A DNA stretch of 64,000 nt from Pedobacter sp. (GTDB lineage Bacteria > Bacteroidota > Bacteroidia > Sphingobacteriales > Sphingobacteriaceae), in contig SSFR01000014.1 of NCBI GenBank assembly GCA_008015505.1, positions 124,001 through 188,000 on the forward strand. The letters are read 5' to 3'. Position 1 is the stretch's first letter. The number at the start of each line of letters is the position of its first letter. Below, piece after piece: positions 27,153 through 36,171 of the stretch. The translations under genes and the position numbers were made by a program. The notes beneath the pieces are model-generated. The model had not been told where the DNA came from, made no database searches, and saw only the letters and a list, made by a program, of their open reading frames with translations.

Positions 27153-27719
27153 CTAATATAAACGCCTGGCTAGTTGCTCTTCTACTTTTTTAAATACTTG
27201 TATTGGCTTCAGATTTCGCCAGGATACATCATCTAAATCGCCACCAAAGTTAATGTAATAATCGATGTTGATACGCTTAAATTCATTGATCACATGTTCC
27301 CTAAAATTAATCCCAGCAATCCAACCATCTTCTATATCCTGAAACCATTCTTCATAATAACAGTCGTCCGAAGAATGAAAATTGAGAATATTCTCGCCAA
27401 TTAAAACGAATTTATTAATCCCAAGACGAATCATTAACTCCAAAATTTGACGCTTCAAAAGCATGATATCATTATGAAGGGCGTCATTCCATTCTCCCAT
27501 AAACTCAATGATGCAGTACTTTCGATCATAATCCACAAAAAGTATTTTGATATAAAGTGTATTGGACCCAAAAAAATCCCATTGTGGGTGAATACAATAA
27601 TTATAAATCTGCTTATCGAAAACAAATTCGCTATACTTAGTTTTAAAAAATGGAGAATGCTTATCCTCTGCCGCAATATAATCGTCACGCCAGCGATAAT
27701 AGGGCTCTATATCATGCAT
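27153..27719 (-). CDS. Conserved-looking protein of unknown function (188 aa)
   Basis: I do not recognise a characterised family. The protein is soluble, acidic and rich in aromatics (YYRWRDDY, CIHPQWDFFG, CYYEEWFQDI, INFGGDLDDVSWRNLKPI), with alternating strands and helices and no signal peptide. It lies 25 bases downstream of murQ on the same strand, so co-transcription is likely. Related Bacteroidota proteins may be found beside murQ, but I cannot verify this. A plus-strand open frame covers part of it; codon pattern and operon position favour the minus-strand reading. Confidence 0.65.
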   Translation of the reverse strand: MHDIEPYYRWRDDYIAAEDKHSPFFKTKYSEFVFDKQIYNYCIHPQWDFFGSNTLYIKILFVDYDRKYCIIEFMGEWNDALHNDIMLLKRQILELMIRLGINKFVLIGENILNFHSSDDCYYEEWFQDIEDGWIAGINFREHVINEFKRINIDYYINFGGDLDDVSWRNLKPIQVFKKVEEQLARRLY

Positions 27720-27744
27720 ATCGAAACAATTCCATGTCTTAAAC

Positions 27745-28563
27745 TTACTGATTTAAAGCATTTTTTACAGCGTCTCTCACACTGCCATATTGTTCTAACA
27801 ATTTTTGTGCCGTTGCTGCATCAACATGTCCCGACTCCATCACCATGCGAATAGCTCGCACTGTCAATTTTTGATTATTCAGCTGCATATCAACCATTTT
27901 ATTTCCTTTTACCCGCCCTAGCTTGACCATCACTGCAGTACTAATCATATTCAAAACGAGCTTTTGCGCCGTCCCAGCCTTCATACGGGTCGACCCTGTG
28001 ACAAACTCAGGCCCAACAATCACTTCAATAGGGTATTTGCTTATCTCCGCTATTGGACTACCCTCATTGCAAACAATACACCCTGTTTCGATCCCCATTT
28101 CACCAGCTTTGCTCAAACCACCACGCACATAAGGCGTACTACCTGAAGCAGCTATACCTACCAACACATCATTCGTATCAATATGATAAGCTGACAAATC
28201 TCTCCAAGCCTGCTCAACATCATCTTCTGCAAATTCCACCGCTTTACGAATCGCCCCATCTCCTCCGGCAATGATGCCAATCACCCACTCAGGTGGAACA
28301 CCATACGTTGGGGGACATTCCGAGGCATCAAGAATCCCCAAACGCCCACTAGTCCCCGCTCCAATATAAAACAGTCGCCCACCAGTCTTCATCTTCCCCA
28401 CAATCACCTCTATAAGCTGCTCAATGCGACCCAACTGCCGCTCTACTGCATAGGGCACAATTTTGTCTTCATTATTGATATTTTGTATGATGCTCCTGAC
28501 TGACATTTTTTCAAGATCATCGTAATGGGAACTTTGCTCTGTTATTCGATTCATAGATGGCAT
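27745..28563 (-). CDS. murQ: N-acetylmuramic acid 6-phosphate etherase
   Basis: MurQ cleaves the lactyl ether of MurNAc-6-phosphate to GlcNAc-6-phosphate and D-lactate during cell-wall recycling. It is a single SIS-domain protein of 272 residues, slightly short for the family. RLFYIGAGTSGRLGILDASE with CPPTYG is the signature substrate loop, GGDGAIRKAVEFAEDD follows, and GIAASGSTPYV and EFVTGSTRMKAGTAQKL are the later active-site segments. The start ATG at 28563 has an in-frame alternative three codons on (MNRITEQ), which is the more usual family N-terminus. The gene lies 25 bases downstream of the hydroxyacid dehydrogenase gene. Confidence 0.93.
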   Translation of the reverse strand: MPSMNRITEQSSHYDDLEKMSVRSIIQNINNEDKIVPYAVERQLGRIEQLIEVIVGKMKTGGRLFYIGAGTSGRLGILDASECPPTYGVPPEWVIGIIAGGDGAIRKAVEFAEDDVEQAWRDLSAYHIDTNDVLVGIAASGSTPYVRGGLSKAGEMGIETGCIVCNEGSPIAEISKYPIEVIVGPEFVTGSTRMKAGTAQKLVLNMISTAVMVKLGRVKGNKMVDMQLNNQKLTVRAIRMVMESGHVDAATAQKLLEQYGSVRDAVKNALNQ

Positions 28564-28588
28564 TTTGATTAATCCAGAGTGACATATT

Positions 28589-29524
28589 TTAAGGTCTCAT
28601 CTTCTCCAACTTATCGGCCAATACCTCAGAAATTTTACAGTATGATTCAAATGTCCAACCTGCTACATGTGGACTCAATAACACTCGTTCATTTTTGACC
28701 AATTCCTCATACCAACTAGTCCTAGATAACGCTGGGAAACCCTCCGTTTCTAACACATCCAAACCCGCACCCAAAATTTTTTCTTTTCGGATAGCATTAA
28801 GAACAGATTGTGTGTTTACAATCTCACCGCGCGCCGTATTCAATAAAAAGATCGGCTTTTTAAAATGCGACAAATATTCATCATCCACCAGCCCACGTGT
28901 CTCTCGAGTCAATGGAATATGTAAGCTCAAAATATCCGCATATTTCACTACCTGCTCCATGCTCACTTCCTGTACATAGGCCGAACTAAACCCTGTTTTA
29001 TACTTGTCATAGGCCATCACTTCGACATCAAATCCCACTAATTTTCGAGCAAGACTTTGACCTGTATTTCCATAACCAATCAAAGCCACCTTTTTCCCTC
29101 GAAGCTCCCAACCACGATTTCCTTCCCTATCCCATATCCTATTTCGAACTTCAACATCGGCTTTGAACAAATGATTCATCATCGTCAAAAGCATGCCAAT
29201 AGCATGCTCGGCCACTGCATCCCGATTCCCTTCTGGCGCATTGATGCAAATAATGCCCCTAGATTGTGCATACGCTTCATCGATATTATCCATACCCGCC
29301 CCCGCACGAGCAATAAACTTGAGTTTGGTTGCTGCATCGATCAAAGACTTATCAACATGAAACTTAGTTCGAATAACCAACCCTTCATAGTCAACAATGA
29401 TTGCCATGACCTGCTCTTTACCCAACAATACGCCATCATCGCATACATAGCCCAATGCTTCAGCTCTTTTTTTAAAGGCCGGATGGAGATCATCGACAAT
29501 TAATATTTTCTTTTTATAATTCAT
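28589..29524 (-). CDS. D-2-hydroxyacid dehydrogenase (phosphoglycerate dehydrogenase-like)
   Basis: An NAD-dependent dehydrogenase of 311 residues. KKVALIGYGNTGQSLARKLVG is the Rossmann G-x-G-x2-G motif at about residue 145-165, the substrate Arg is in LLNTARGEIV, the Glu in DVLETEGFP, and the catalytic His in LLSPHVAGWT. It lacks the ACT/regulatory C-terminus of full SerA proteins. Candidates are 3-phosphoglycerate dehydrogenase for serine synthesis or another 2-hydroxy acid dehydrogenase; serC and serB are not nearby, so the substrate stays open. Its start overlaps the ksgA stop (ATGA), implying translational coupling. Confidence 0.85.
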   Translation of the reverse strand: MNYKKKILIVDDLHPAFKKRAEALGYVCDDGVLLGKEQVMAIIVDYEGLVIRTKFHVDKSLIDAATKLKFIARAGAGMDNIDEAYAQSRGIICINAPEGNRDAVAEHAIGMLLTMMNHLFKADVEVRNRIWDREGNRGWELRGKKVALIGYGNTGQSLARKLVGFDVEVMAYDKYKTGFSSAYVQEVSMEQVVKYADILSLHIPLTRETRGLVDDEYLSHFKKPIFLLNTARGEIVNTQSVLNAIRKEKILGAGLDVLETEGFPALSRTSWYEELVKNERVLLSPHVAGWTFESYCKISEVLADKLEKMRP

Positions 29525-30300
29525 CTTGACGCACTAATTAGCTGGGTAAGTTTCACAAAATCATGGACACTTAAACGCTCCGCCCGAAGCTCGAGTAAAG
29601 ACACATCCTTTAAATCTTCCTTTTTAATAAGTGAAGAAAGGGCATTACGTAGTGTCTTTCGACGTTGATTAAAACCAGCTCTAACCACCTGTCCAAAAAG
29701 CTTTTCATCACAATCGAGCCTATCAATCTCATTACGCCTCAAACGAATAACCGCAGAAAGTACTTTTGGGGGTGGACTAAAAACACCTGCCTTAACTGTA
29801 AAAAGATATTCTACATGATAATAGGCTTGTAAAAACACACTCAAAATACCATACTCCTTGCTTCCTGGCTTTTCTACACAACGCTGGGCGACTTCTTTTT
29901 GAAACATACCAACAACCTCAACAACTTGATCTCTATGTTCTAATATTTTAAATAATATTTGCGAGGATATATTATAAGGAAAATTTCCAATGACCCCTAA
30001 TTTGTCAAAGAATTTTTTCTTGAAATCAAGTTCCAAAAAGTCGCCATGTATCAAGTGATCACCCAGTTGTGGGTATTTTTCCTGGAGATAAGCAATCGAC
30101 TCCTGATCCACATCAATTAAATAAGTTTGATAGGCCGATCTTTGAAGTAAATAATCTGAAAGTATACCCATACCTGGCCCAACCTCCAATATCTGCTTAT
30201 ACTGATCAGTACAACTCAAACTATCAACGATTTTCTCGGCAATATTTTTATCCGTCAAAAAATGTTGACCCAAATACTTCTTTGCTTTTACAACACCCAT
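29521..30300 (-). CDS. ksgA: 16S rRNA (adenine1518/1519-N6)-dimethyltransferase
   Basis: It dimethylates two adenines in the 3'-terminal helix of 16S rRNA late in 30S assembly. KKYLGQHFLTDKNIAEKIV opens the family, LEVGPGMGILSDYLL is SAM motif I, YLIDVDQES motif II, and IGNFPYNISSQILFKIL the catalytic N-x-P-Y with Phe. The C-terminal helical domain (NQRRKTLRNALSSL) is complete. The ATG at 30300 (MGVVKAKKYLGQ) is preferred to one at 30321. Divergent from the CoA-transferase genes across a 126-base gap holding a MITE-like end at 30333-30352. Confidence 0.94.
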   Translation of the reverse strand: MGVVKAKKYLGQHFLTDKNIAEKIVDSLSCTDQYKQILEVGPGMGILSDYLLQRSAYQTYLIDVDQESIAYLQEKYPQLGDHLIHGDFLELDFKKKFFDKLGVIGNFPYNISSQILFKILEHRDQVVEVVGMFQKEVAQRCVEKPGSKEYGILSVFLQAYYHVEYLFTVKAGVFSPPPKVLSAVIRLRRNEIDRLDCDEKLFGQVVRAGFNQRRKTLRNALSSLIKKEDLKDVSLLELRAERLSVHDFVKLTQLISASR

Positions 30301-30332
30301 TTCAATACTTATAAAGAACAAAAATAGGCATT

Positions 30333-30352
30333 GAGCTTGTTTAAAATTTATT
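30333..30352. repeat. Solo MITE-like end between ksgA and scoA
   Basis: GAGCTTGTTTAAAATTTATT matches the left end of the 61281 element (GAGCTTGTCTAAAGTTTATT) at 18 of 20 positions. No partner end is present nearby. Confidence 0.55.
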
Positions 30353-30398
30353 GTTACTACCTCAAAGTAAACTTATCCTAATTAGTAGATACGATTAC

Positions 30399-30406
30399 TA
30401 CATTTG
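30399..30406 (+). promoter_or_regulatory. Promoter -7 box of the CoA-transferase operon
   Basis: TACATTTG matches TAnnTTTG exactly, 20 bases before the scoA ATG. Confidence 0.5.
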
Positions 30407-30426
30407 CTTTTCAAAAAGGCATCAAA

Positions 30427-31125
30427 ATGATCAATAAAGTAGTCTCAAGTGCAGACCAAGCCGTTGCAGATATTCCAGATGGAGCAATACTTATGCTTGG
30501 TGGATTTGGACTCTGCGGCATTCCCGAAAATTGCATTGCTGCATTAATTAAAAAAGGTATTAAAGACCTAACCTGTATCTCCAATAATGCTGGCGTAGAT
30601 GATTTTGGCATTGGCTTAATGTTAAAAACGCGCCAAGTAAAGAAGATGATTTCGTCTTATGTTGGTGAAAATGCAGAATTCGAACGACAACTTCTTAATG
30701 GTGAATTGGAGGTTGACTTGATTCCTCAGGGGACATTAGCTACACGCTGTATGGCGGCCGGTTATGGTATGCCAGCTATTTTTACACCTGCAGGAATAGG
30801 AACTGAGATTGCCCAAGGAAAAGAAATCCGAAACTTTCATGGTAAAAACTATCTCTTGGAAATGGCCTTCGATGCTGATTTCGCCCTTGTAAAAGCCTGG
30901 AAGGGCGATACCGCAGGAAATCTCATTTACCACTCAACAGCTCGTAATTTCAATCCAGTAATGGCTATGGCTGGAAAAATTACCATTGCAGAAGTAGAAC
31001 ACCTAGTAGAAGTAGGTGAGTTAGACCCTGACCATATACATACTCCTGGTATCTATGTAAATCGTATTTTCCAAGGGGATAATTATGAAAAACGAATTGA
31101 AAATCGCACAGTAAACAAGCGCTGA
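30427..31125 (+). CDS. scoA: 3-oxoacid CoA-transferase, subunit A
   Basis: The 232-residue alpha subunit of a succinyl-CoA:3-oxoacid CoA-transferase, which moves CoA between succinate and acetoacetate. GGFGLCGIPENCIAALIKKG near residues 26-45 is the CoA-transferase signature 1 (G-G-F-G-x-x-G-x-P), and the ISSYVGENAEFERQLLNGEL segment is typical of SCOT-A rather than acetate CoA-transferase. VPLIPQGTLA-type text (VDLIPQGTLATRCMAAGYGM) follows. The beta-subunit ATG begins two bases after this stop, so both subunits are made from one message under the box at 30399. It allows acetoacetate or ketone-body use and feeds acetyl-CoA to the TCA cycle. Confidence 0.9.
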   Translation: MINKVVSSADQAVADIPDGAILMLGGFGLCGIPENCIAALIKKGIKDLTCISNNAGVDDFGIGLMLKTRQVKKMISSYVGENAEFERQLLNGELEVDLIPQGTLATRCMAAGYGMPAIFTPAGIGTEIAQGKEIRNFHGKNYLLEMAFDADFALVKAWKGDTAGNLIYHSTARNFNPVMAMAGKITIAEVEHLVEVGELDPDHIHTPGIYVNRIFQGDNYEKRIENRTVNKR

Positions 31126-31127
31126 AT

Positions 31128-31784
31128 ATGTTAGATCGGGACGGTATTGCCAAACGAATTGCCCAAGAGGTTAAAGATGGATATTATGTCAATCTAGGTA
31201 TTGGTATTCCCACACTGGTGGCAAATTATATCCCTGATAATATCCAAGTTGTCCTCCAATCTGAGAATGGATTATTGGGCATGGGACCATTCCCCTTTGA
31301 AGGAAAAGAAGACCCTGACCTAATTAATGCTGGCAAACAAACCATCACTACATTGCCAGGATCATCCATATTCGATTCGGCATTAAGTTTCGGCATGATT
31401 CGGGCACAAAAAGTAGACCTAACTATCTTAGGTGCCATGGAAGTATCTGAAAATGGAGATATCGCCAACTGGAAAATACCTGGCAAAATGGTCAAAGGCA
31501 TGGGAGGAGCTATGGACCTAGTTGCATCAGCCAAAAACATCATTGTTGCCATGCAACAAGTAAACAAAGCCGGCGAAAGTAAACTATTACCTACCTGTAC
31601 ATTACCTTTAACCGGTATACACTGTGTCAAAAAAGTGGTAACAGAGCTAGGTGTCTTCGACATCTTGCAGACAGGTGGTTTCCGTTTATTAGAACGTGCA
31701 CCAGGCATTTCTGTTGGTCAGATTAAAGATGCTACTGCTGGGCGATTGATAGTCGAAGGTATTATTCCAGAAATGAAACTATAA
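31128..31784 (+). CDS. scoB: 3-oxoacid CoA-transferase, subunit B
   Basis: The 218-residue catalytic beta subunit. VVLQSENGLLGMGPFP near residue 43 carries the S-E-N-G-x-x-G signature, whose Glu forms the thioester with CoA. GYYVNLGIGIPTLVANYIP is the N-terminal family start, and TLPGSSIFDSALSFGMIRAQ with KVDLTILGAMEVS the core. Length and order match SCOT-B. It converges on the uridine-kinase-like gene, with an AAACAC/GTGTTT inverted repeat around the 19-base gap between the stops. Confidence 0.92.
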   Translation: MLDRDGIAKRIAQEVKDGYYVNLGIGIPTLVANYIPDNIQVVLQSENGLLGMGPFPFEGKEDPDLINAGKQTITTLPGSSIFDSALSFGMIRAQKVDLTILGAMEVSENGDIANWKIPGKMVKGMGGAMDLVASAKNIIVAMQQVNKAGESKLLPTCTLPLTGIHCVKKVVTELGVFDILQTGGFRLLERAPGISVGQIKDATAGRLIVEGIIPEMKL

Positions 31785-31803
31785 ACACGTAAATAATATG
31801 TGT

Positions 31804-32484
31804 TTAATAACCTAGCACATCACGCTTTAACATATTAGATAATTCCTCGGTCACACGCACAATATTTTCGGGAATATCTACATTATTCAAAATAACCTGG
31901 TGAGCCAAATCTTTATGCGGTAATAAGTAGGTCCTATAAGAAGGCAAAACATGATTTATCCATTTATACATCACATCCTCATAGGTATAATTTCTTTCCT
32001 CAATGTCCCTTTTCATCCGCCGACGCAATGCAACTTCCTCATCTACATCCAGAAAAAGCTTTAGATTAATCTGTTGGGCTATTTCCTCAAAATGGTATAC
32101 CAAAATCCCCTCCACAAGAATAATCGGAGCTGGATGTATTTCTAATAAAGATGGCTCTGTGTCTAAATTATTAAAGGTGTATTCTTTTTTATGAATAGTC
32201 TTCCCACTCATCAATTGCTGAATATCAGAAGTCCATTGTCTCTCATCAAAGCTATTCGGAACATCAAAATTATAAAGTACATTTTCCTCATATGTTAACT
32301 TACCCGGAGGATTATAATAATCATCTAAGGAAAGGAAGGTTATTTCTTCTTTTTGAAAATGCTCCAAGAATGTTTTTAAAAAAAAGGTTTTCCCAGATCC
32401 GCTACTGCCAGAAATACCTACCAAATAAGGCTTTTTATCCACGTTATAATTAATATAGTTTACTATATCGCATTCCCATAGCAT
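31804..32484 (-). CDS. Uridine kinase-like P-loop protein, copy 1
   Basis: A 226-residue P-loop kinase of the uridine kinase/phosphoribulokinase family. GISGSSGSGKTFFLKTF is the Walker A, FLSLDDYYNP the D-D-Y-Y substrate motif, IILVEGILVYHFEEI the Walker B region and EEVALRRRMKRDIEERNYTY the lid. It would phosphorylate uridine/cytidine or a related sugar. Paralogous to the next gene (similar length, same motifs). Alignment with that copy suggests the true start may be the GTG at 32442 (VDKKPYLVGISG versus MNKKPHLIGISG). The T-F-F after the P-loop lysine replaces the usual T-T, in both copies. Confidence 0.75.
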   Translation of the reverse strand: MLWECDIVNYINYNVDKKPYLVGISGSSGSGKTFFLKTFLEHFQKEEITFLSLDDYYNPPGKLTYEENVLYNFDVPNSFDERQWTSDIQQLMSGKTIHKKEYTFNNLDTEPSLLEIHPAPIILVEGILVYHFEEIAQQINLKLFLDVDEEVALRRRMKRDIEERNYTYEDVMYKWINHVLPSYRTYLLPHKDLAHQVILNNVDIPENIVRVTEELSNMLKRDVLGY

Positions 32485-32506
32485 GCATGTGGTAGAATAT
32501 CAAAAA

Positions 32507-33151
32507 TCAAGATGTTGGTAAGAAAAGTTCTTGTCTTAAGCGACTAGAAATATCCGCAGTAATGGAAAAAATTTCATCGACTACATTGGTATTATTTACC
32601 ACTACCTGATCAGATTCTGCTTTATATGGGAGAATATATTGTTCATAAGAAGGTAAGATATGATTAGTCCACTTATACATCACGTTATCTAATCCAAAAC
32701 CATAACCTTGATCTCGCTTGATACGACGCTGCAAAGCTACCTCGGTATCAGCATGAATGAAAATTTTCTGATCCAACAGCGACCGGAGAGACTCAAAATA
32801 CAGCACAAACAAACCCTCTACCATGATGATAGGCGCAGGCTTTATTTCCAAAATAGTCGGTTCTCCAGAGCTGCGATTAAAATTATATTTCTCTTTATAA
32901 ACTGTCTCCCCTGATAAAATTTGCTGAATATCCCGTGCCAAAAGCGCTTCATCAAAACAAGACGGCAAGTCAAAGTTATGAAGCAAATTTTCTTCAGTTG
33001 TCAATTCCCGACCTAGTGGGACATAATAATCATCTTGAGAAATCAAAGTGATTTCATCCGCTTTAAAATGCTTCAAAAATGATTTGAGAAAAAATGTTTT
33101 TCCAGAGCCACTACCCCCAGAAATACCTATTAAATGTGGTTTTTTATTCAT
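32507..33151 (-). CDS. Uridine kinase-like P-loop protein, copy 2
   Basis: A 214-residue paralog of the adjacent copy. GISGGSGSGKTFFLKSF is the Walker A, LISQDDYYVPLG the substrate motif, IIMVEGLFVLYFESL the Walker B, and ALQRRIKRDQGYGF the lid. The start at 33151 overlaps the end of the LysM gene (AATGAATAA), so the three genes form one operon. The two copies differ through their length and appear to be an old duplication, not a recent one. Whether both phosphorylate uridine is unknown; one may have a new substrate. Confidence 0.75.
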   Translation of the reverse strand: MNKKPHLIGISGGSGSGKTFFLKSFLKHFKADEITLISQDDYYVPLGRELTTEENLLHNFDLPSCFDEALLARDIQQILSGETVYKEKYNFNRSSGEPTILEIKPAPIIMVEGLFVLYFESLRSLLDQKIFIHADTEVALQRRIKRDQGYGFGLDNVMYKWTNHILPSYEQYILPYKAESDQVVVNNTNVVDEIFSITADISSRLRQELFLPTS

Positions 33152-34043
33152 TTGGAATACCATACGTCAGACTAACCTGAAACTTTTTATCCAGAGCTCC
33201 CAACAAGTCAGCCACAGCTTTTGTCAGAATAATGGTTACATTTTTAGTGGACTCATTTTCCGTAAATGTGCCGACTACCTTAGCAAAAGTGCTCCTTTGA
33301 GTCATGGGATTCGTGATTTTAATGACCGTTCCAATTGGAGCAGTACGATGCAATGCTAACATCTTCGTACCATCTAAGTTTTCATCACTAAGACACACGG
33401 CTATACCTCGCTCAGTAGTCTCTCGTAATCCATATTTAACACTAGATCCCCTCAAACGACTACTTACGTTATCTGAAGCAACTTCTTTGGATTCATCAAC
33501 TAGATTACGATCCTGTTCTTTTTTTGCTACTAACCCCGGCTCAACTACTCGTTGATGAGAGACTTCTGTCAATTTTGGACTACTATCGGAATCACGCTTC
33601 ACCTTCAATATTTTACCAACCGACAAATCATCGCTTTTAAGTTTATTGAGCTCCTTGACTTCATCCACAGTCATTCCAAACTTCTTCGCTATTGCGTAGA
33701 GGGTTTCTTTGGAATTCACTTTGTAATTAGTCACATATGATTCCTTCTTATTCCTAACCGATTTAAGAGGAGCATTTTTACACTCGAAAGGAAGGTCTGT
33801 CTGTACCTTAAGAACATCCCCCACTTTTAATACACTGGTATGATAAAAATCAGAAATAGACCGTGCACTTACATCATATTTCCGAGCAATAGAATAATAG
33901 GTTTCATGCGGCTCAACCCGATGGACAATCACTTTTTTACCTTCAACATTTTCGACACCTATTGAGTCTAGTAGTCCAGAAGACGCTCGCACACTAGTGG
34001 ATACAAACAGAAAGCAAAATGATACCAATAGTCGTACCTGCAT
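33144..34043 (-). CDS. LysM-domain envelope protein with RlpA-like C-terminus
   Basis: A 299-residue secreted protein. The signal peptide is MQVRLLVSFCFLFVSTSVRA. Two LysM modules follow: HRVEPHETYYSIARKYDVSA plus RSISDFYH (about residues 40-85), and YKVNSKETLYAIAKKFGMTV plus DEVKELNKL (about 107-150). They bind GlcNAc chains of peptidoglycan. A Ser/Glu-rich linker leads to a C-terminal 95 residues resembling the double-psi beta-barrel of RlpA-like proteins (LALHRTAPIGTVIKITNPMT, VTIILTKAVADLLG), though the catalytic Asp/His pair of lytic transglycosylases is not obvious. Probably periplasmic, with a cell-wall role. Confidence 0.78.
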   Translation of the reverse strand: MQVRLLVSFCFLFVSTSVRASSGLLDSIGVENVEGKKVIVHRVEPHETYYSIARKYDVSARSISDFYHTSVLKVGDVLKVQTDLPFECKNAPLKSVRNKKESYVTNYKVNSKETLYAIAKKFGMTVDEVKELNKLKSDDLSVGKILKVKRDSDSSPKLTEVSHQRVVEPGLVAKKEQDRNLVDESKEVASDNVSSRLRGSSVKYGLRETTERGIAVCLSDENLDGTKMLALHRTAPIGTVIKITNPMTQRSTFAKVVGTFTENESTKNVTIILTKAVADLLGALDKKFQVSLTYGIPNE

Positions 34044-34101
34044 GGTAAGGCATTCTAAAATTTTACCGCAATTATACTAAAATATGTCTAATAGTTTATA
34101 A

Positions 34102-35004
34102 TCACAATCTTATACTATCTATAGATGAACCAATATTTCCTTTTGCTGCAGCCAATGTATTCTTGAGTAATCCAACAATTGTCATCAAACCGACCCCCCC
34201 TGGTACAGGCGTAATCCACGAACATTTAGGTGCAACTTGATCAAAATCCACATCACCATATAGCTTATAGCCTGATTTTGTCTTAGTCGAGGGTTCACGA
34301 TTCATCCCCACATCGATCACAACTGCACCCACTTTGATCATGTCTGCTGTCACAATATGCTTCTTACCCACAGCAACAATGAGAATATCTGCATCTAAAG
34401 TAATTTTTTTTATATCCTGAGTTTTACTGTGGCAAATGGTAACGGTACAATTTCCTGGATAAGCATCTCGAGCCATCAGTACACTCATTGGCGAACCTAC
34501 AATATTACTTCTACCAATAATGACACAATGTTTGCCTACCGTATCAATTTGATAGGCTTCTAACATCAATAAGACCCCATAAGGAGTTGCAGGTATATAA
34601 GTAGGTAAATTGCATTGCATCTTCCCTAAATTGACCGGGTGAAAGCCATCTACATCTTTTTCTGGAGCAATCTTTTGAATGACCTTATCAGCAGAAATAT
34701 GTTTCGGCAAGGGAAGTTGTACCAAAAGCCCATCTATAGACGCATCTTGATTAATTTCTTCAATCTTAACAAGCAGCTCTTCTTCCGATACATTGGCTTC
34801 ATAACGGTGAAATGTAGATGTAAAACCCACCTGCTCACAATTTTTGATCTTGCTTGCTACATAGGTTTCACTAGCCCCATCATCCCCCACCAAAATAGCA
34901 ACCAAGTGCGGCTTTCTTCCAAGAACTTTAGCCACCTCATACGCATCAATGGCAATCTGCTGCTTAAGCTTTTGTGACACGTATTTTCCATCAAGTAATT
35001 TCAT
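34102..35004 (-). CDS. folD: Bifunctional methylene-THF dehydrogenase/cyclohydrolase
   Basis: FolD interconverts 5,10-methylene- and 10-formyl-tetrahydrofolate using NADP. The 300-residue protein has YVASKIKNCEQVGF with the catalytic Lys and Tyr, DGLLVQLPLPKHI, the PGGVGLMT C-terminal signature, and the NADP loop VIIGRSNIVGSPM. The ATG at 35004 (MKLLDGKYVSQKL) is preferred to one 12 codons upstream that begins in non-family sequence. It lies downstream of gldB with an 81-base gap and before the LysM gene. Confidence 0.95.
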   Translation of the reverse strand: MKLLDGKYVSQKLKQQIAIDAYEVAKVLGRKPHLVAILVGDDGASETYVASKIKNCEQVGFTSTFHRYEANVSEEELLVKIEEINQDASIDGLLVQLPLPKHISADKVIQKIAPEKDVDGFHPVNLGKMQCNLPTYIPATPYGVLLMLEAYQIDTVGKHCVIIGRSNIVGSPMSVLMARDAYPGNCTVTICHSKTQDIKKITLDADILIVAVGKKHIVTADMIKVGAVVIDVGMNREPSTKTKSGYKLYGDVDFDQVAPKCSWITPVPGGVGLMTIVGLLKNTLAAAKGNIGSSIDSIRL

Positions 35005-35085
35005 TGCACATCTATTTTTAAACCCCGTAAAATGGTGCAAACATCTGCCTTAATCAGGAGATTCACAAATGAAAACTTATACAGT

Positions 35086-36108
35086 TTATTTAGGCTTATA
35101 ACCAGACAAACGCAATATGCGCTGAGCATCTTTGTCGCTCATCAACTGCTGCAATGTCACCTTAGGATTTTTATCCATATACTGTTTCACAATTTGCCAC
35201 CCCGTCCAAATACCCAATTTGGGAGCCGACTCCGACTGCTCACCCACGCCTGGAGTAAAAGGGGCCTCAGAAAGATATTTCTGAATTTTTAAATAATCAG
35301 TCTCAAATAGCAAATCATTGTCTAGAAAATAAGCCCAAATATCAGCTTCGTTATGCTTGCACCATTCCATTTGCTTGGTTTTATACCCAATTTTCAGGGT
35401 ATCGGCCAAATGAGGCATCATGGCAGTCATACAGTACATGATCTTTCCATTGTAAATCATTTTACTGAGCAAAGTACGATCTTGATCAGCTTGAGGAAAC
35501 ATATTTTCACGAATAAGCACTTCCAAAACACGCGGGACAATATTTTCAGGAGTAAAACGCCGAGTTAAATACTGGGGTAAACTCTGGCGCAAGGCAGGAT
35601 AAAACTTGGAATCAGCACCTAAAAACATATCTAAACCTATACCAATATAATCGTTCCCAATAGGTGTTTGCACAGCAAATCCAGATAAAAAACTGATCAA
35701 CCTAGGAAGTTTCTGCTTGGGATAATAATAAAGAATATGCTTAAATGCATCAGTAAACTCTCCTTCTCTTTGCTTTAAGTCAGGATAGGTGCTTGCTACG
35801 GAAGCCTTTAATTCTTTGTAATCTTTATTCATTAACACAATACGCAGGAATTTGTAATAAGCCGTATCAGAAGTTGACCCAACCTCCAACATGCGCTGCA
35901 TATAGTCGTTATAAAAACTTCCATATTTTTTCTGCAAAAGAGGTGCTTCTGTAGCTAGATCACTGGGTTGCAAACGTGCCATTTCTTGATCAAATCGCTC
36001 GATTTTCACCTGAAGATGAATACCACTGACATCAACTTCGTTGTGATTAGTACAAGCAGCTAAGACCAGGATAAAAGAAAAAAACAGGTAAATTTGCAAA
36101 TATCTCAT
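35086..36108 (-). CDS. gldB: GldB-like lipoprotein
   Basis: A 340-residue predicted lipoprotein with lipobox LAAC (FFSFILVLAAC, cysteine at about residue 18). HLQVKIERFDQEMARLQPSD, KKYGSFYNDYMQRML, LISFLSGFAVQTPIGNDYIG and the motif GIGLDMFLGADSKFYP are typical of the GldB family. GldB is needed for gliding in Flavobacterium but is also conserved in non-gliding Bacteroidota; the fold suggests a metallopeptidase-like ancestor (DUF2268-like). The ATG at 36108 is chosen so that the signal peptide starts normally. It is divergent from nadE by about 60 bases. No other gld genes are present here, so motility cannot be inferred. Confidence 0.85.
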   Translation of the reverse strand: MRYLQIYLFFSFILVLAACTNHNEVDVSGIHLQVKIERFDQEMARLQPSDLATEAPLLQKKYGSFYNDYMQRMLEVGSTSDTAYYKFLRIVLMNKDYKELKASVASTYPDLKQREGEFTDAFKHILYYYPKQKLPRLISFLSGFAVQTPIGNDYIGIGLDMFLGADSKFYPALRQSLPQYLTRRFTPENIVPRVLEVLIRENMFPQADQDRTLLSKMIYNGKIMYCMTAMMPHLADTLKIGYKTKQMEWCKHNEADIWAYFLDNDLLFETDYLKIQKYLSEAPFTPGVGEQSESAPKLGIWTGWQIVKQYMDKNPKVTLQQLMSDKDAQRILRLSGYKPK

Positions 36109-36171
36109 TAGAGTGGGATTATCCACGAATTTATAAAATCAACATCGCAATACGCAATACTTAATTTTACC

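Noticed and set aside
28053..28274. Plus-strand frames antisense to murQ
   Set aside because: murQ is a clear, complete family member; the antisense frames look like His/Pro-rich shadows.
31783..31808. AAACAC/GTGTTT hairpin as a terminator between scoB and the kinase gene
   Set aside because: The stem is AT-rich with a long loop and there is no U tract, so it is mentioned under scoB but not listed as a terminator.
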